A stretch of 64,000 nt of DNA from Symbiodinium natans (Eukaryota; Sar; Dinophyceae; Suessiales; Symbiodiniaceae), in the NCBI GenBank assembly GCA_905221605.1, contig CAJNDS010002147.1:450141-514140 (forward strand). The letters are read 5' to 3'. The translations under genes were made by a program, and so were the position numbers. A model generated the notes under the pieces. It saw nothing but the letters and a program-made list of their open reading frames with translations. It was not told the origin of the DNA and did no database searches. Each line of letters opens with the position of its first letter. The first letter of the stretch is position 1. This document shows, one piece after another, positions 1 through 10,746 of the stretch.

Positions 1-233
1 CCCCAAACCCTAAACCCTAAACCCTATTAGGGGGACCCTGGGGATATAGACCCTCTCAATAAGGTCCCTGTCTGAGAGCCAGAAGAGGGTTGAGAAAGGT
101 TCCCTTTCAAGGGTCCCCCTAAACCCTAAACCCTAAACCCTAATCCCTAAACCCTAAACCCTAAACCCCTAAACCTCTAAACCCCTAAACCCCTAAACCC
201 TAAACCCTAATCCCTAAACCCCCCCAAAAAACT
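1..233. repeat. Interstitial telomere-like (CCCTAAA)n tracts
   Basis: Runs of CCCTAAA with CCCCTAAA variants at 1-26 and 123-223, interrupted by a foldback element. The runs are short and are followed by exon-like DNA, so this is an interstitial array and not a demonstrable chromosome end. Confidence 0.9.
27..122. mobile_element. Foldback element, family D
   Basis: The left end TTAGGGGGACCCT is repeated inverted at the right end (AGGGTCCCCCTAA). The interior shares the phrases GATATAGACCCTCT and GAGAGCCAGAAGAGGG with copies at 3981-4064, about 9998-10104 and 15478-15587 (opposite orientation). There is no coding capacity, so it is a MITE-like non-autonomous element of about 96 bp. It sits inside a telomere-like run. 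Confidence 0.75.
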
Positions 234-237
234 CCCC

Positions 238-340
238 GAGGACGTGGAGTCTGCGGCTGGCGCCCTCCGCGCCGCCACCGGGCGCCCGGCTGCGCTGCAG
301 CCCTGGCAGCGCGACCACACAGAGCCGAAGTTGTTGCGGG
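238..340 (+). CDS. Exon-like island, unknown protein
   Basis: A GC-rich open stretch between telomere-like tracts. It reads EDVESAAGALRAATG at its start and goes on to a Trp/Gln/Arg-rich end near residue 30 (PWQRDHTEPKL). It has no Met and no family match I can name. Its composition contrasts sharply with the flanking repeats, which is why I read it as an exon fragment. Confidence 0.4.
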
Positions 341-1607
341 GTTTAGGGTTTAGGGTTTAGGGTTTAGAGGGTTTAAGGGTCGTTTAAGCGCTGTAAACCC
401 TCCCCAAACCCTAAAGCCTCAACCCTAAAAGTTGTTAATTAAGAATCAGAACCCCCTTATCCCGGAAAAAAATACTGGATAAATCCCTCCTGATTGTGCT
501 CACGAGCATGACTCTTGGGTGGGCGATTGTGTCGGAGGGTATATGGTGCATAGGGTTTCGTGTGTAGGGTCCTCAGTCAACAGGATAGAGAGGGGTGAGG
601 GATTCAGGACGACTTTCCGCCGGACGATTTTAAGTCGGAGGGTGTACAGGGAAGCACAAGGGCTGCTGAAGGGTCTTCCGCGCGGCTCCAGTGTTTGTTT
701 CGGCTTGCTTTGGGGTTCTGGGGTGTGGAGTGTAGACAGTCGTTGCGTGGCCTGGCTGCGAAAAAGAGTGTTTGGGCCCTGTACGGTTCCCCAAACCTAC
801 TATTTGCTTGAGACCCCCCCCCCCCGGCACAAAAATATGATAAAATATTCTTCCTTTCCGGGCAAAATAGGGTTTTCAGCTACACCAAAAGTTTATAGTA
901 AGTTGGGGGAACTGCAGTTGTGATAGCAAGTTAGAGTTATGTCGTTGGTATATAGTTAACACTATCGCCGAAGGAAATTGTTTACAACAAAAACCTTAAA
1001 CAAGTATTCATTTTTTGAAAAGTCCTTCAAAAACAAGGGCTTGAAAAAAGTGTAAAAACGTTTTCAAAAAGTCCTAAAGGGAGTCTTAAACAAAGTCTGG
1101 GAACAGCCTAGAAAAAAGTTTGAAAGAAGTCTCGGGGAGAGTTTCCTGACGACCTCCACTGCCCTCCGGAGACTCTGCCCGAGACTTTTTCTAGACTTTT
1201 TCTAGACGTTTTGGAGATGTTTTAAAGACTTTTTTCTTGGGAAACGTCTGCAAAAAGTTTAAAAGAAGTCCCCCAAATGTCTCCAACAAGTCTAGAAAAA
1301 GTCTCGGGCAGAGTCGGAGGTCGCCACTCTTCAGGACTTTGAAGATTTTTTTTAGACTTTTTGGAAGCCCTTGTTTTTTCAAGAGAACTTCTCAACATGA
1401 TTTGTTAAAGACATTTTTTTAGTTTTTTTAATAAGCCAAGCACATAAAGTTAGAGCCTTGTTTTGGGGGGTACTTGTAAGGCGACTGATTAAGTACCCAT
1501 GAACCTCCGAGTACATGTTTTTTTCCTCAAGCTTAGTGCTTGAATCCTTCAAAAAAGCTGTGAGCTAAGCAGGGCAACTATGGTTGTAACCTTAGTTCGG
1601 GTACCCC
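341..1607. other. Non-coding: short tract, foldback DNA, AT-rich
   Basis: Contains a TTTAGGG tract (341-372), a family E foldback half near 799-880 (CTACTATTTGC then poly-C), and from about 1000 a T/A-rich foldback region with a long perfect inverted repeat at 1171-1196 and 1290-1315. Open frames here are unsupported by composition. Confidence 0.6.
1171..1315. repeat. 26-bp perfect inverted repeat (hairpin)
   Basis: The arm at 1171-1196 (GACTCTGCCCGAGAC...) is the exact reverse complement of 1290-1315, with a 93-base spacer. Weaker pairing continues outside (GACCTCC against GGAGGTC) and inside (GGAGA against TCTCC), so the whole of 1140-1340 can fold. It is probably a foldback element. Confidence 0.8.
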
Positions 1608-1651
1608 TAGACCCTAAACCCTAACCCATAAACCCTAAACCCTAAACCCAA

Positions 1652-1756
1652 GTGCTCAGGAAGTCCTTCTTTGTCGCCCGGGCGCCCGAGAACGCGCAGG
1701 AAGCCCAGGGCAGACTCAAGAAGAACATCGTGCACTTTCAGGACCCGCCGTGCGGG
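1652..1756 (+). CDS. Exon-like island, basic/amphipathic peptide
   Basis: Thirty-five open codons beginning VLRKSFFVARAPENAQ and ending HFQDPPCG, with a telomere-like tract on each side (CCCTAAA left, TTTAGGG right). GC-rich third positions and a charged, helix-like composition (EAQGRLKKN) look coding. Family not recognised. Confidence 0.5.
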
Positions 1757-1842
1757 TTTAGGGTTTAGGGTTTAGGGTTTAGGGTTTAGGGTTTAGGGTT
1801 TAGGGTTTAGGGTTTAGGGTTTAGGGTTTAGGGTTTAGGGTT
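1756..1842. repeat. (TTTAGGG)n tract, about 12 units
   Basis: A nearly perfect heptamer run directly abutting the exon-like island at 1652-1756. Confidence 0.95.
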
Positions 1843-3053
1843 TTTTCGACGATCAGGTGCTTATGCGTCGCTTGCATGCAGGGCGTCAAGACCCTAGATC
1901 TCCTATGCAGAGCTCTGAGACCTTCGTTGCTGCCCAAAGCCCCAAACCGTTTTAAACCTTCTCCTGCAACAAGCCCAAGAGAGGGTTTAGGAAGTTTAGG
2001 GTTCAGAAGGTTTGGCCAAGAGCCTTCTATTTCAGGGTTTAGGGTTTGGGGTTTAGGGTTTAGGGTTTAGGGCTACCAAAGCCGATCTCGGAGGAGGTGG
2101 CAGCTTCAAAGGAGTCTCTTTGGTTGCTTTGCTTCGCTTGGGCACCTCTGAACAAACCCTGAAAACAAGCTCTTTCCGCTTTAATGAGCCCTCGAAATCC
2201 TAAGCTGCAAGCCCTAAACCCTAAACCCCAAACCCTAAACCCCAAACTCTAAACCCTAAACCCTTACTGGCGGCAAAAAAGAAGACCCCTCAACCCGACA
2301 AGCCGTACCCGTATCAACCCTGAACCCTAAGACCCCTAAACCCTCTAAACCCTCTGCACCCTCTAAACACTGCAAACCCTATAAACCCTAAACTGTCCAC
2401 AATCGAAACTGAACCTTAAACCAATCCACCCAAGAAAGGCCCCAAACCCCATAAACACCCCATAAACCCTGAACAAATCCCATGATCTAAGGTCGGAACC
2501 ATGGGTCCTTAGAATGGTTTAGGGTTTAGGGTTTAGGGTTTCTTATTGTATCCAAACTCTAAACCCTAAACCCGAGACCCTAAATATACACTGTATAATA
2601 AGGGGCCCATACTTCGGATCCCCTAGGCACGCCCCTTGCAAACCCCCAAGCCCCGGCTGGACGGAGCCCATCCCCCCCCTTTTCGCCCAAGCCATTGCCA
2701 ATCGCATCCTCTTTAGGGTTTAGGGTTTAGGGTTTAGGGTTTAGGGTTTAGGGTTTAGGGTTTAGGGTCATCCCACATTACCACAGAAGGGGCCAAATTC
2801 TTGGAGGTGGCGTCCCCAAGTATGTTAGGGTTTAGGGTGGAGGTTTCGGATCTTTGGGGTTGAGGATTTGGGGTGTTGGGGTCTTGTCAATACGCTCAAA
2901 TGGGTTTAGGGTTTAGGGTTTAGGGTTTAGGGTTTAGGTTAGCAACATGAATGCGCCCAGCTAAGTCAAAGGTAAGGTCAGAGAGACGTGAGCAGGGCGC
3001 GATGGCACGGCAGTATACCTCTGCACGCTGAAGTCGCGCGCGCGCGTGCGCAG
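1843..3053. other. No gene seen; repeated short telomere-like tracts
   Basis: Tracts in both orientations at about 2037-2073, 2208-2262, 2517-2548, 2713-2768 and 2904-2938, separated by 100-200 base unique islands with no convincing open frame. Confidence 0.6.
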
Positions 3054-3137
3054 GCCAACTATCTCGTGATCGTTGCCGTTCTCTTGGGCTTGCTGCTTCT
3101 CAGCGACTGGCCCTCTGGGCAGCAGCAGTCCCTGTAG
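3054..3137 (+). CDS. Terminal exon with hydrophobic helix
   Basis: After a plausible acceptor (GCGCAG|GCC) 27 codons read ANYLVIVAVLLGLLLLSDW then a Gln-rich tail, ending in TAG at 3135-3137. The 15-residue Val/Leu run is a likely membrane segment. A TTTAGGG tract starts immediately after the stop. It may belong with the similar hydrophobic islands at 3444 and 5663. Confidence 0.5.
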   Translation, partial: ANYLVIVAVLLGLLLLSDWPSGQQQSL

Positions 3138-3180
3138 GGGTTTAGGGTTTAGGGTTTAGGGTTTAGGGTTTAGGGTTTGG
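3138..3180. repeat. (TTTAGGG)n tract
   Basis: Six heptamer units directly after the terminal exon. Confidence 0.9.
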
Positions 3181-3443
3181 TGTGCAAATATGACTTGGGG
3201 CTTTTTGGGGCTCAGGTTCAGTTCTCGGTAGGCCAGAAAGAGGCCACAAAAGCCCGCGTTCAATGATCCGAGCCTAGACCCGAAGTTCTACCCAAAACAG
3301 GGGCACCCTATTTTGGAGCCTACAATAAGGACTTGGGGGGGGGGGGGGTATTTAAGGGACCCTAAACCCGAAACCCGAAACCCCAAACCCGAAACCCCAA
3401 ACCCCAAACCCCAAACCCCAAACCCCAAACCCCAAACCCTAAG

Positions 3444-3554
3444 CAGCGTGTCGGCTCCAGGGTGGCTGCCATTGCAGCGCTGCTGGTGGCCGGCGCATGG
3501 TTCTTCTCACAGCGCTACAGCGCGGAGGCGAGCTTGGGGGCATGTCGGGTTTAG
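3444..3554 (+). CDS. Exon-like island with membrane segment
   Basis: The open frame reads RVGSRVAAIAALLVAGAWFF then SQRYSAEASLGAC. It has a basic lead, an Ala/Leu hydrophobic core and a polar exit, the pattern of a signal anchor. The frame runs into TTTAGGG and stops there (TAG 3552-3554). Left flank is a (CCCCAAA)n variant tract. No Met is seen, so it is an internal exon or a fragment. Confidence 0.45.
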   Translation, partial: QRVGSRVAAIAALLVAGAWFFSQRYSAEASLGACRV

Positions 3555-3625
3555 GGTTTAGGGTTTAGGGCTAGGGTTTAGGGTTTAGGGTTTAGGATTT
3601 AGGGTTTAGGGCTTAGGGCTTAGGG
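3545..3625. repeat. Telomere-like tract with variants
   Basis: TTTAGGG units with GCTAGGG, TTTAGGA and CTTAGGG variants. Confidence 0.9.
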
Positions 3626-3980
3626 GCCCTAGACTTTCTCTTTTGCAGGGGAGAAATGGCTTCCCGGGTGTGAGGCAGAGGAAGATCGAGAAAGAGAGGA
3701 CGAGCGGTATATTCAGACTGTCTCCCGCGGGCTCTACAGGTTTTCTTCTTTTAAGGGGTTCTTAACTAAGCAAGTAGTAGATAAAGGTTTTATTCTTTTG
3801 GTGTTCTATTCTTTTGGGGTTCTTAATTAAGCAATTAGTAGAGAAAGAAAGAAAGAAAGAGTGGGAGAGCGAGAGGGATGCAGAGAGAGTCATGGGGGAC
3901 AATGCTCCGAGCGAGCAGCGAGACGGAAGAGAGAGAGAGAGAGAGAGTCGTCCGGACGCGCAGGAAGTGTCATTCCGAGG

Positions 3981-4064
3981 TAGGATAAGGGGGACCTCTT
4001 CTGGCTCTCTTAAACAGGGACCGTATTCAGAGGGTCTATATCCCCAAGGGTCCCCCTAATCCTA
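3981..4064. mobile_element. Foldback element, family D
   Basis: The left end TAGGATAAGGGGGACC pairs with the right end GGTCCCCCTAATCCTA. The interior has CTTCTGGCTCTCTTAAAC and AGAGGGTCTATATCCCC, as in 15478-15587. It lies next to a GA-rich microsatellite at 3840-3950. Confidence 0.8.
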
Positions 4065-4231
4065 AACCCTAAGTCTGGGGAGCATGTTTCTCTTTGATCC
4101 CTGACACCTCCTTGATCCTGAAAACGCTCCTGAGCCGGCTATGCAACTTAGGGCTTAGGGTTGAGGGTTTAGGGTTTAGGGTTTAGGGTTTAGGTAAAAA
4201 AGAGTTTTCCTACTGGTCAGAGAAGCCGGGA

Positions 4232-4560
4232 ATGAGGTACCTGAAAGAATTCCCTTCTGTTGCCGTATTATTATTATTATTATTATCATTATTAAGATTT
4301 ATATATATATATACATATTATTTTTATCATTATTTTATTATTATTATTATTATTATGATTATTATTATATATATATATATATATATTTTTTTTTTTTTTG
4401 GGGGGGGGGGGGGCGGGGGCGGGGGTGGGGTGATAAATATGTAATTATGCAGAAAGAAAAATAAATAAGAATAAGAATAAATAAATTAGGACAAGTATAA
4501 ATAAATATAAATCTGAATATATATATATATATATATATACTACATGTATATGTTAAGTAC
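4232..4560. repeat. AT-rich microsatellite cluster
   Basis: (TTA)n, (TA)n, poly-T/poly-G and (TA)n runs in succession. Open frames across it translate only the simple repeats. Confidence 0.9.
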
Positions 4561-5001
4561 CTAGTTCCCTCCCACGGGCAGTCCGAGTCGCGACTCGCAG
4601 GTTTAAGGTTGTTCCTCAGATCGTTTACACGGGGAATTAAGGGGGTGTACACTGCAAGTCAGTGCTTAAAGAGGAGGGGGTTTAGGGTTTGGGGTTTGGG
4701 GTTAGGGTTTAGGGTTTAGGGTTAAGGGTTAAGGGTTTAGGGTTTAGGGTTTCGGATTATCAGGCAACCGGCAGCAATACAGGAAATAATGCCAATCAAA
4801 GAAAAACTATAGTAGCAAGAGTAACAGTCGTGGTCATCGTAATCATAGCAGTGCTAGTAGCCATAGTACTGATCGTACAACCTGACAAAACAGTACCGAT
4901 CGCACAACTGCTAGCCACAGGAATAGCCGTCGCACCCTAAACCCTAAACCCGAAACCCTAAACCCTAAACCCTGCAAGACTGTGGCTTCTGTTCGCTGCA
5001 G

Positions 5002-5060
5002 GCATCCCCTTCAAAGTTGGCACTGATGGCCGGCGGGTCATTCATGGTCCGCCCCTCTGG
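5002..5060 (+). CDS. Short exon-like island
   Basis: After the acceptor-like TTCGCTGCAG the sequence reads IPFKVGTDGRRVIHGPPLW, then enters a CCCTAAA tract. It is short (about 19 residues), but the splice-like border and composition suggest an exon. Confidence 0.4.
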
Positions 5061-5070
5061 TTAGGGCGCC

Positions 5071-5176
5071 CTAAACCCTAAACCCTAAACCCTAAACCCT
5101 AAACCCTAAACCCTAAACCCTACACCCTAAACCCTAAACCCTAAACCCTAAACCCTCAACCCTAAACCCTAACTGC
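5071..5176. repeat. (CCCTAAA)n tract, about 14 units
   Basis: A long heptamer run with occasional CCCTACA and CCCTCAA variants. Confidence 0.95.
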
Positions 5177-5662
5177 AACCCCTAACTAGGGGTGGGGGGG
5201 AAGGGGCGGGGGGAACCCGAACACCCAACCGCACGTGCGCTAGAGGTTTGCGTTGATCAGGAATCCCCGAATGCCCTGCCGCTTGTTTGTGTCAAGGGAT
5301 GAAGACTCGTACCCCGAAGGTCGTAGCCCTAAAGGTGCCCCGGAATGTGCTCCTCATATGGCCCTTATATTCCCTTAGGGGATCCTCAGAAAGGGTCCCC
5401 AAATCCCAAGTCTTCCAAGATACAGCCCTTTGATTGGTAGCATTGCTTACAGGGCTCATGCAAAAAGTCTTGCCCCGAGCACGAGCCCTCCCCTAAACCT
5501 CTCTGAACCTCACATGAACCCTGAACCCTAAAACCCCAAATCCCAAACCCCAACCTCAAACCCCAAACCATAAACCCTGAACCCTAAAACCCTAAGCGGG
5601 TGGCAAACAAAAACAACCCTAAACCCTAAACCTCCCCTCCCCCCCCAAACTCAACTCCCCAG

Positions 5663-5764
5663 TTCTTGTACTTGGTCGCGGGCACGGCGCTTCTCAACCT
5701 TGCCGCGGTCGCGGCGCTCGTGGTGGTGCCGGCTGGTTCTGCTGGTCGAGGGTCCAGGGCTTAG
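5663..5764 (+). CDS. Exon-like island with membrane helix
   Basis: After CAACTCCCCAG the frame reads FLYLVAGTALLNLAAVAALV then VVPAGSAG and stops (TAG 5762-5764) at the first TTTAGGG-like unit. The hydrophobic 20-mer is a clear membrane-type segment. It resembles in kind, not in sequence, the islands at 3054 and 3444. They could be exons of one polytopic protein, but this is not shown. Confidence 0.45.
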   Translation, partial: FLYLVAGTALLNLAAVAALVVVPAGSAGRGSRA

Positions 5765-6489
5765 GGTCTAGGACTTGGGAAAATTAAGTTTAGGGTTTAG
5801 GGTTTAAGGTTTAGGGCTTGGGGTTTAGAGATGTAGAATTTGTCGAAAAGAATGCTCTTTGAGGTCCTGCAGGGCTTGTAGGGGTTAAGTTTTTGAGTTT
5901 AGGCCATATGGCTCTTCGATTTGACTTAAATAGTTGAGTTCTTCCAGATGCAGTTGCACGTGCCGCCCTTATGGGTGCTGTCGGTTAAAGTGCTGATGAT
6001 GGCAGATGCCACGATTTCCCAACTTTACAGCCTTGTCACCCGGGTTTTGTCCTTTGTGTCTAGTCTTGGCGTCTAGGTTCTTGTTAGGTATGAAGCTAGG
6101 AAGACCCGAAAACAACCCTAAAGGCACTAATAACCCTCAGATCCTGGACTCTAAAGCCCTTCAACCCTGTAAACCCAAAACGCCTCGAAACCCCAGCCCG
6201 CAAAACCCTAAACCCTAAACCCTAAACCCTAAACCCTAAAAAGACCCAAGTCCCAACAAGGGCTCTCTTGAGGGGCTGAGGCGTTCGCCTAGGTCCTTGG
6301 GGGCTTGCGGCAGAGGACTTCCGGGTTCGGGCGGACGGCACAGGGCTCTAAGGGGTACCTTCGAGTTTCGCTTCGGTTCTGATTAGGGCGTAGGGCACAG
6401 GGCTTAGGGGGCTTCAGGGGCCTTCGAGTTTCGCTTCGGTTCCCGTTAGACTCTGGGCACGGACCATGAACCTCCAAAGTCATATATAC

Positions 6490-6535
<46 letters not shown>

Positions 6536-6890
6536 AGCGCGAGAGAGAGAGAGAGCGAGAGAGAGAGAGAGACCTATTTTCTCATCGACCCGAACTCCCT
6601 AGACTCTAAAACCCTAAGACCGTAAGCCCTAAACCCGAAACCCTAAACCCTAAACCCTAAACCCTAAACCCCTAAACCCCTAAACCCCTAAACCCCTAAA
6701 CCCTAAACCCTGAACCCTCACTTCAATGCGGGGGGGGGGGGGCGTGCCAGGTTGTCGCTCATGCCGTTCTCCATCCGGGCTCCGCGGAGGTCGGCTTTCT
6801 GGACTTGGTTGGTCTGGCAATTTGGGGTCCCTAAACCCTAAACCCTAAGCCCTAAACCCTAAACCCTAAGCATTTTCAACTCCGCTCTCT
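5765..6890. other. No gene seen; tracts and (GA)n
   Basis: Telomere-like tracts at about 5790-5828, 6197-6240 and 6624-6718, and a (GA)n microsatellite at 6490-6572. A 41-42 base imperfect duplication with GCTTCGGTTC is visible at 6360-6440 (CTTCGAGTTTCGC occurs twice). No supported open frame. Confidence 0.6.
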
Positions 6891-7046
6891 GTGAAGCTAC
6901 TATTTGCTGGAGACTAAGAAGCCCCCCCCCCCCCAAAAAAGAAAGAAAAAAAAAATGCCGATTCTTCCTTATTAAGGGCCAGGGTAGTATAGGGATGATT
7001 CTGCTTGAGATGTTGAGGGGTGTTCTTAGGCAAATAGTAGCTTCAC
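6891..7046. mobile_element. Foldback element, family E (complete)
   Basis: Perfect 17-bp terminal inverted repeats, GTGAAGCTACTATTTGC at 6891-6907 and its reverse complement at 7030-7046. Typical interior: poly-C then A-rich, ATTCTTCCTTAT, then AGGGTAGTATAGGGAT in the consensus. Related copies or halves occur at 799-880, 44930, 46565, 52098-52440 and 55660. Non-coding, so a MITE-like element. Confidence 0.85.
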
Positions 7047-8950
7047 GCAGGGTGCAGGCTCGGGGGCCGATCTTTCTTTGAGACAGAAGGGGCTTGCGGC
7101 AGCATAAAAAATATCCCAAGGGTTTAGGGCTTCGATACCCTAAACCCTAAACCCTAGCAGGACCTTAATCCTTCTTTTTTTAGGGCTCATAGTTCCCTTT
7201 TCGAAGCCCTTTTGAACCCCAAAAAGGGTGCCCTTTTTCCGTCCCAGGTTCCTCGTAGGTCTGTTTGAGGGTGGCTGAGTCTGGAGAGGTTTGATGGCTC
7301 GGGCTTCGAGACTTCTGGGTCATCATGTTGACGAAAGGGGCCCTACATAAGCACCCTGTTTAGGGTTTAGGGTTTAGGGTTTAGAGTTTAGAGTTTAGGG
7401 TTACCCTAAACTACTAGCGGTGCTGGCCGCTGGCAGTTGGAAACAACAAGCTACCACAAGACGAAGCCAAGTTGAATGCTCTGTGTCATTATTCTGGTAG
7501 CTTGCTTTGCGTTCCTCAGCTTGGCATCGGAAGTCCCCGAACCCCCACATCTTACCCTAAACCCTAAACCCTCAACCCTAAACCCTCAACCCTAAACCCT
7601 GAACCCTAAACCCTAAACCCTAAACCCCAAACCCCAAACCCTAAACCCTAAACCCTAAACCCTAAACCCTAAACCCTAAACCCTAAACCCTAAACCCTAC
7701 CCTCATCCCGAGAGTTGTCTTTGAAGTTTGGGTCCACATCTTCATGGCCGACCCTAAACTCTAAACCCTAAACCCTAAACCCTAAACCCTGACCCCTAAA
7801 CCCTAAACCCTAAACTCAACATAGGGAAGCTCGGGAGCGGGATACACAGTTGCACGCATCGGTCGACCTTTTCAAGAACATGCGTTTTTAGCTCGCTGCT
7901 GCTAGCTGGAGGCACGACCCATTCTGAAACAAGATGCTTTCTTGCTGAGCTGTACACGCGACTTAGACTAGTCTTGAGACAGTGCTCTGCAGTGCGTCGT
8001 CAGCTAGGCGGGTTATGTCCCCAAACCCGCCCGAAACCCAAGCCTTTAACGCTCAACCCTGTCAGCTTATACTATGCAGGTTGGCAACTTCGATGCCATC
8101 GACCAGGACAGGAATCAGGGCTTGGGGTTCGGGGTTTGGGGTTTGGGGTTGAGGGTTGAGGGTTTAGGGTTTAGCAGGAGGCACGGGTGTGCAGGACTTG
8201 TTCGAAGGTTCAGAGGCACTAAGAAGGAGGGCTTAGGGTTTGCGGTTTAGGGGTTAGGGGTGAGCAGGGTTATAAGTAACCAGACATGAACACTCCCCTT
8301 TGAGGTTTAGGGTTTGGGGTTTGGGGTTTGGGGTTTCGGGTGCAGGGCTTACTTGGAGGTTCATGGGTACTTACAAGCACGGTTGTGAGTGGGGCACCTA
8401 TGGCCATCACCTTGGCTTAAGGTTCTAGGAGTTTCGATGAGCTTCCTGGTTTACTTCGTGAACAACTTCAGGGTTTAGGGTTAAAGGGTTGAGGGTTTGA
8501 TCCGTCGGAAATCGCTCAACTCCACCCTTCGGGTTCTGGATCCACGATGACCCTTTCAACTCCAAGGTGCTTTGCCTTAATGTCCAAACGCCAGCAAGTT
8601 TTCATTGTCGCACCCTAGTATCCTGGCCCCAAAAGCCGAAAGCTATAAACCCTAGACCCCCCAATACGAAACCTATAAACCCTAAACCTCAAGCCGAAAA
8701 CCTCCACCCCCGAACCCCTAAACAACCCAAACCCAGAAGCGTAAACCCTAAACCCCAGAAGCCTAAACCCTAAACTCCGTAAGGCACAGAAAGCGGATCC
8801 AGGCCCTCCCCCCTAAACCCTACGCCCCAAACCCTAAACCCTAAACCCTAAACCCTAAACCCTAAACCCTAAACCCTAAACCCTAAACCCTAAACCCTAA
8901 ACCCTAAACCCTAAACCCTAAACCCTAAACCCTAAACCCTACACCCATCC
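7047..8950. other. Mostly repeats; weak coding signal only
   Basis: Telomere-like tracts at 7358-7402, 7554-7700, 7752-7812 and 8805-8942 (the last about 18 perfect units). The islands at 7405-7550 and 8500-8640 have short open stretches without clear splice borders. A recurrent motif GTCAGCTAGGCGGGT lies at 7999-8013. A partial family B element (TTGGAGGTTCATGGGTACTT) is at about 8354. Confidence 0.5.
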
Positions 8951-8957
8951 TACTAGG

Positions 8958-9060
8958 GTCAACTTCCGGGTGTTTGTGTTTTTTCGCCGCTTGCTCTACT
9001 GCTCGTCCTTCAACCCCGACACACCTACCCAGCAAACTGCAAGCGGCCTGGATGCAAAGG
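8958..9060 (+). CDS. Exon-like island ending in a duplicated segment
   Basis: The frame reads VNFRVFVFFRRLLYCSS, then a Pro/Thr stretch, then QQTASGLDAK. The last 30 nt (9031-9060) recur with three mismatches at 9307-9336, on the far side of a 246-bp telomere-like tract. Unknown protein. Confidence 0.5.
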
Positions 9061-9306
9061 GTTTAGGGTTTAGGGTTTAGGGTTTAGGGTTTAGGGTTTA
9101 GGGTTTAGGGTTTAGGGTTTAGGGTTTATAGGGTTTATAGGGTTTGTAGGGTTTGTAGGGTTTATAGGGTTTGTAGGGTTTATAATCGGGTTTAGAGGGT
9201 TCATAGGGTTTATAGGGTTTAGGGTTTATAGGGTTTAGGGTGGTTCAGGGTTTAGGGTTTAGGGTTGAAGGTTTAGGATTTAGGGTTTAGGGTTTAGGGT
9301 TTAGGC
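9061..9306. repeat. Long TTTAGGG tract with TTTATAGGG variants
   Basis: Perfect heptamers at the left, TTTATAGGG and TTTGTAGGG variants in the middle, heptamers again at the right. The flanks are imperfect 30-nt direct repeats (9031-9060 and 9307-9336). Confidence 0.95.
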
Positions 9307-9460
9307 AGCAACCTGCAAGAGGCCGGGATGCAAAGGGCCTGTGAGGTTTTGATGTGGGTTTATGTGGTTAGGGCTGAACCTGGTTTAGGAACACTTTGGG
9401 GTTCAGGGTTGAGGGTTTATACTGGGTTTAGGGTTTAGGGTTTAGGGTTTAGGGTTCGAG

Positions 9461-9790
9461 GTTCCCTGAAGCCTGGAACCTTGACCTCTGCCGCCTTCCC
9501 GCAGGACGAGCTGTGAAAAAACCTCGGAGGGAGTGAGGGCTGCCGTCCGGACACCTGTGTAGAGGTGAAGCCAGGAGAAGGGCGCACAGCAGCCGAAAAG
9601 AAGCGGGGCTTCATGGTTTCGGGGGGGCAACGTGCTTCGGGTTCGTCATTGAATGGCTTCTGTAGCGTCGATGCCTTCCGCGTTCCAGCTGAGCACATGC
9701 GCCCTAAACCCTCAACCCGAAGTATTCGAGAGAAGCGACTCAAAGCGGCTTCTGCCTCCAAAGCCCAACATCGCCCTGCCTGTTAGGGCC
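9461..9790. other. Unresolved island, open on both strands
   Basis: GC-balanced unique DNA, open on the plus strand (9565-9786) and on the minus strand (9761-9435). Neither frame has a recognisable motif or a clear splice border, so I cannot choose a strand. Confidence 0.3.
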
Positions 9791-9860
9791 CAGGGTTTAG
9801 AGTTTAGGGTTTATGGGGTCCTTGATGGCCACTGGCTTGTGACAGTACTCCGGCGATGCT

Positions 9861-9990
9861 GTGAGGCGTAGCATCGGACTTGTCCCCCTACTACCCACTC
9901 TTCACGACATTCTCTCGCATCCCGTTGAGGTCCCTCTCAAGGAGGACGACGAGGTGCCGAGTGTCACCCTCTATCGTCAGGCTGGGCTGA
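9861..9990 (+). CDS. Exon fragment of the HRFEF/PLKEEDE family
   Basis: The frame contains PVEVPLKEDDEVPSVTLYRQ, clearly related to TVPLKEEDEVLNFTIYNLGR in the paralogues at 27441 and 31155 and IPLQEHDEVCDFTIYR at 35512. Only the second half of that exon is present. A family D element follows directly, so this is a partial copy or a single exon of a split gene. Confidence 0.6.
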
Positions 9991-9997
9991 TGTTCCT

Positions 9998-10104
9998 AGC
10001 TAGGAGAACGGGGACCTTTAAAAGGGGACCCTTCTTGGCCTTCTCCTGGCTCACTTAAGCAGGGACCTTCTTCAGAGGGTCTATATCCCGAATCCTATCC
10101 CCTA
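9998..10104. mobile_element. Foldback element, family D (diverged)
   Basis: Shares GGGGACCTTTAAAAGGGGAC, CAGAGGGTCTATATCCC and AATCCTATCCCCTAC with the other family D copies. The left end is degraded. Confidence 0.65.
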
Positions 10105-10746
10105 CATGTCAGACTCAGGATCCGTACCAAGGCATAGCTCGAAAGAGCTTCTCCGATTTTTGGAGGCCTACTCGGACCCCTAAAGATGTACCCCTAAGAG
10201 GTTCCCTTAATCCCAAGATGTGCGCGGTGTGGTTTAGGGTTTGGGGTTTGGGGTTTAGGGTTTAGGGTTTAGGGTTTAGCAACAGTTTTCGAAACATGTT
10301 TGGCGGTTGGTAATTAATTAATTAAAATTTATTAATTAAATAAAAATCAATCAATCCTGGGGCTCCGTGAGCCTGAAGCCCTCAAGGCGGAGCACTGCCT
10401 GCAAACGTGAGTGTGCTGTTCACGGAGGGATGCTCCGAACCGTAAAGTGGGTTGAGGGTTTAGGGTTTAGGGCCTTATATAATTAGGGTTTAGGGCTCCA
10501 TTCTCATGTGCAAAGCCGGCAATACTTAGAGGCCTTCGCGCAGGTGCAACACGCCATCTTGGCCACAGTTAGGCAGTTAGGGCCACCGAAAGCTACTTTT
10601 TGAATTCAAGAGGTGTTCGTGCTGCTGGAGCAGTGTTCGAGTGGCTCTCCAGAGTGGCGAACAAAAAAAGGTCTCTCTCTCTCTCTCTTTGGGGGTTCTT
10701 CCTTCTCTCACGTTTCCGGCTCTTTCAACCGCGGCGTCTTTGCATC

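Noticed and set aside
1-233. Window start as a true chromosome end
   Set aside because: The runs are short, contain an inserted element and are followed by exon-like DNA; identical runs occur throughout the window.
519-923. 134-residue plus-strand frame
   Set aside because: It runs through a family E element with poly-C and has no motif, splice border or biased composition.
4232-4652. Open frames on both strands
   Set aside because: Translations of TTA, TA and poly-G microsatellites.
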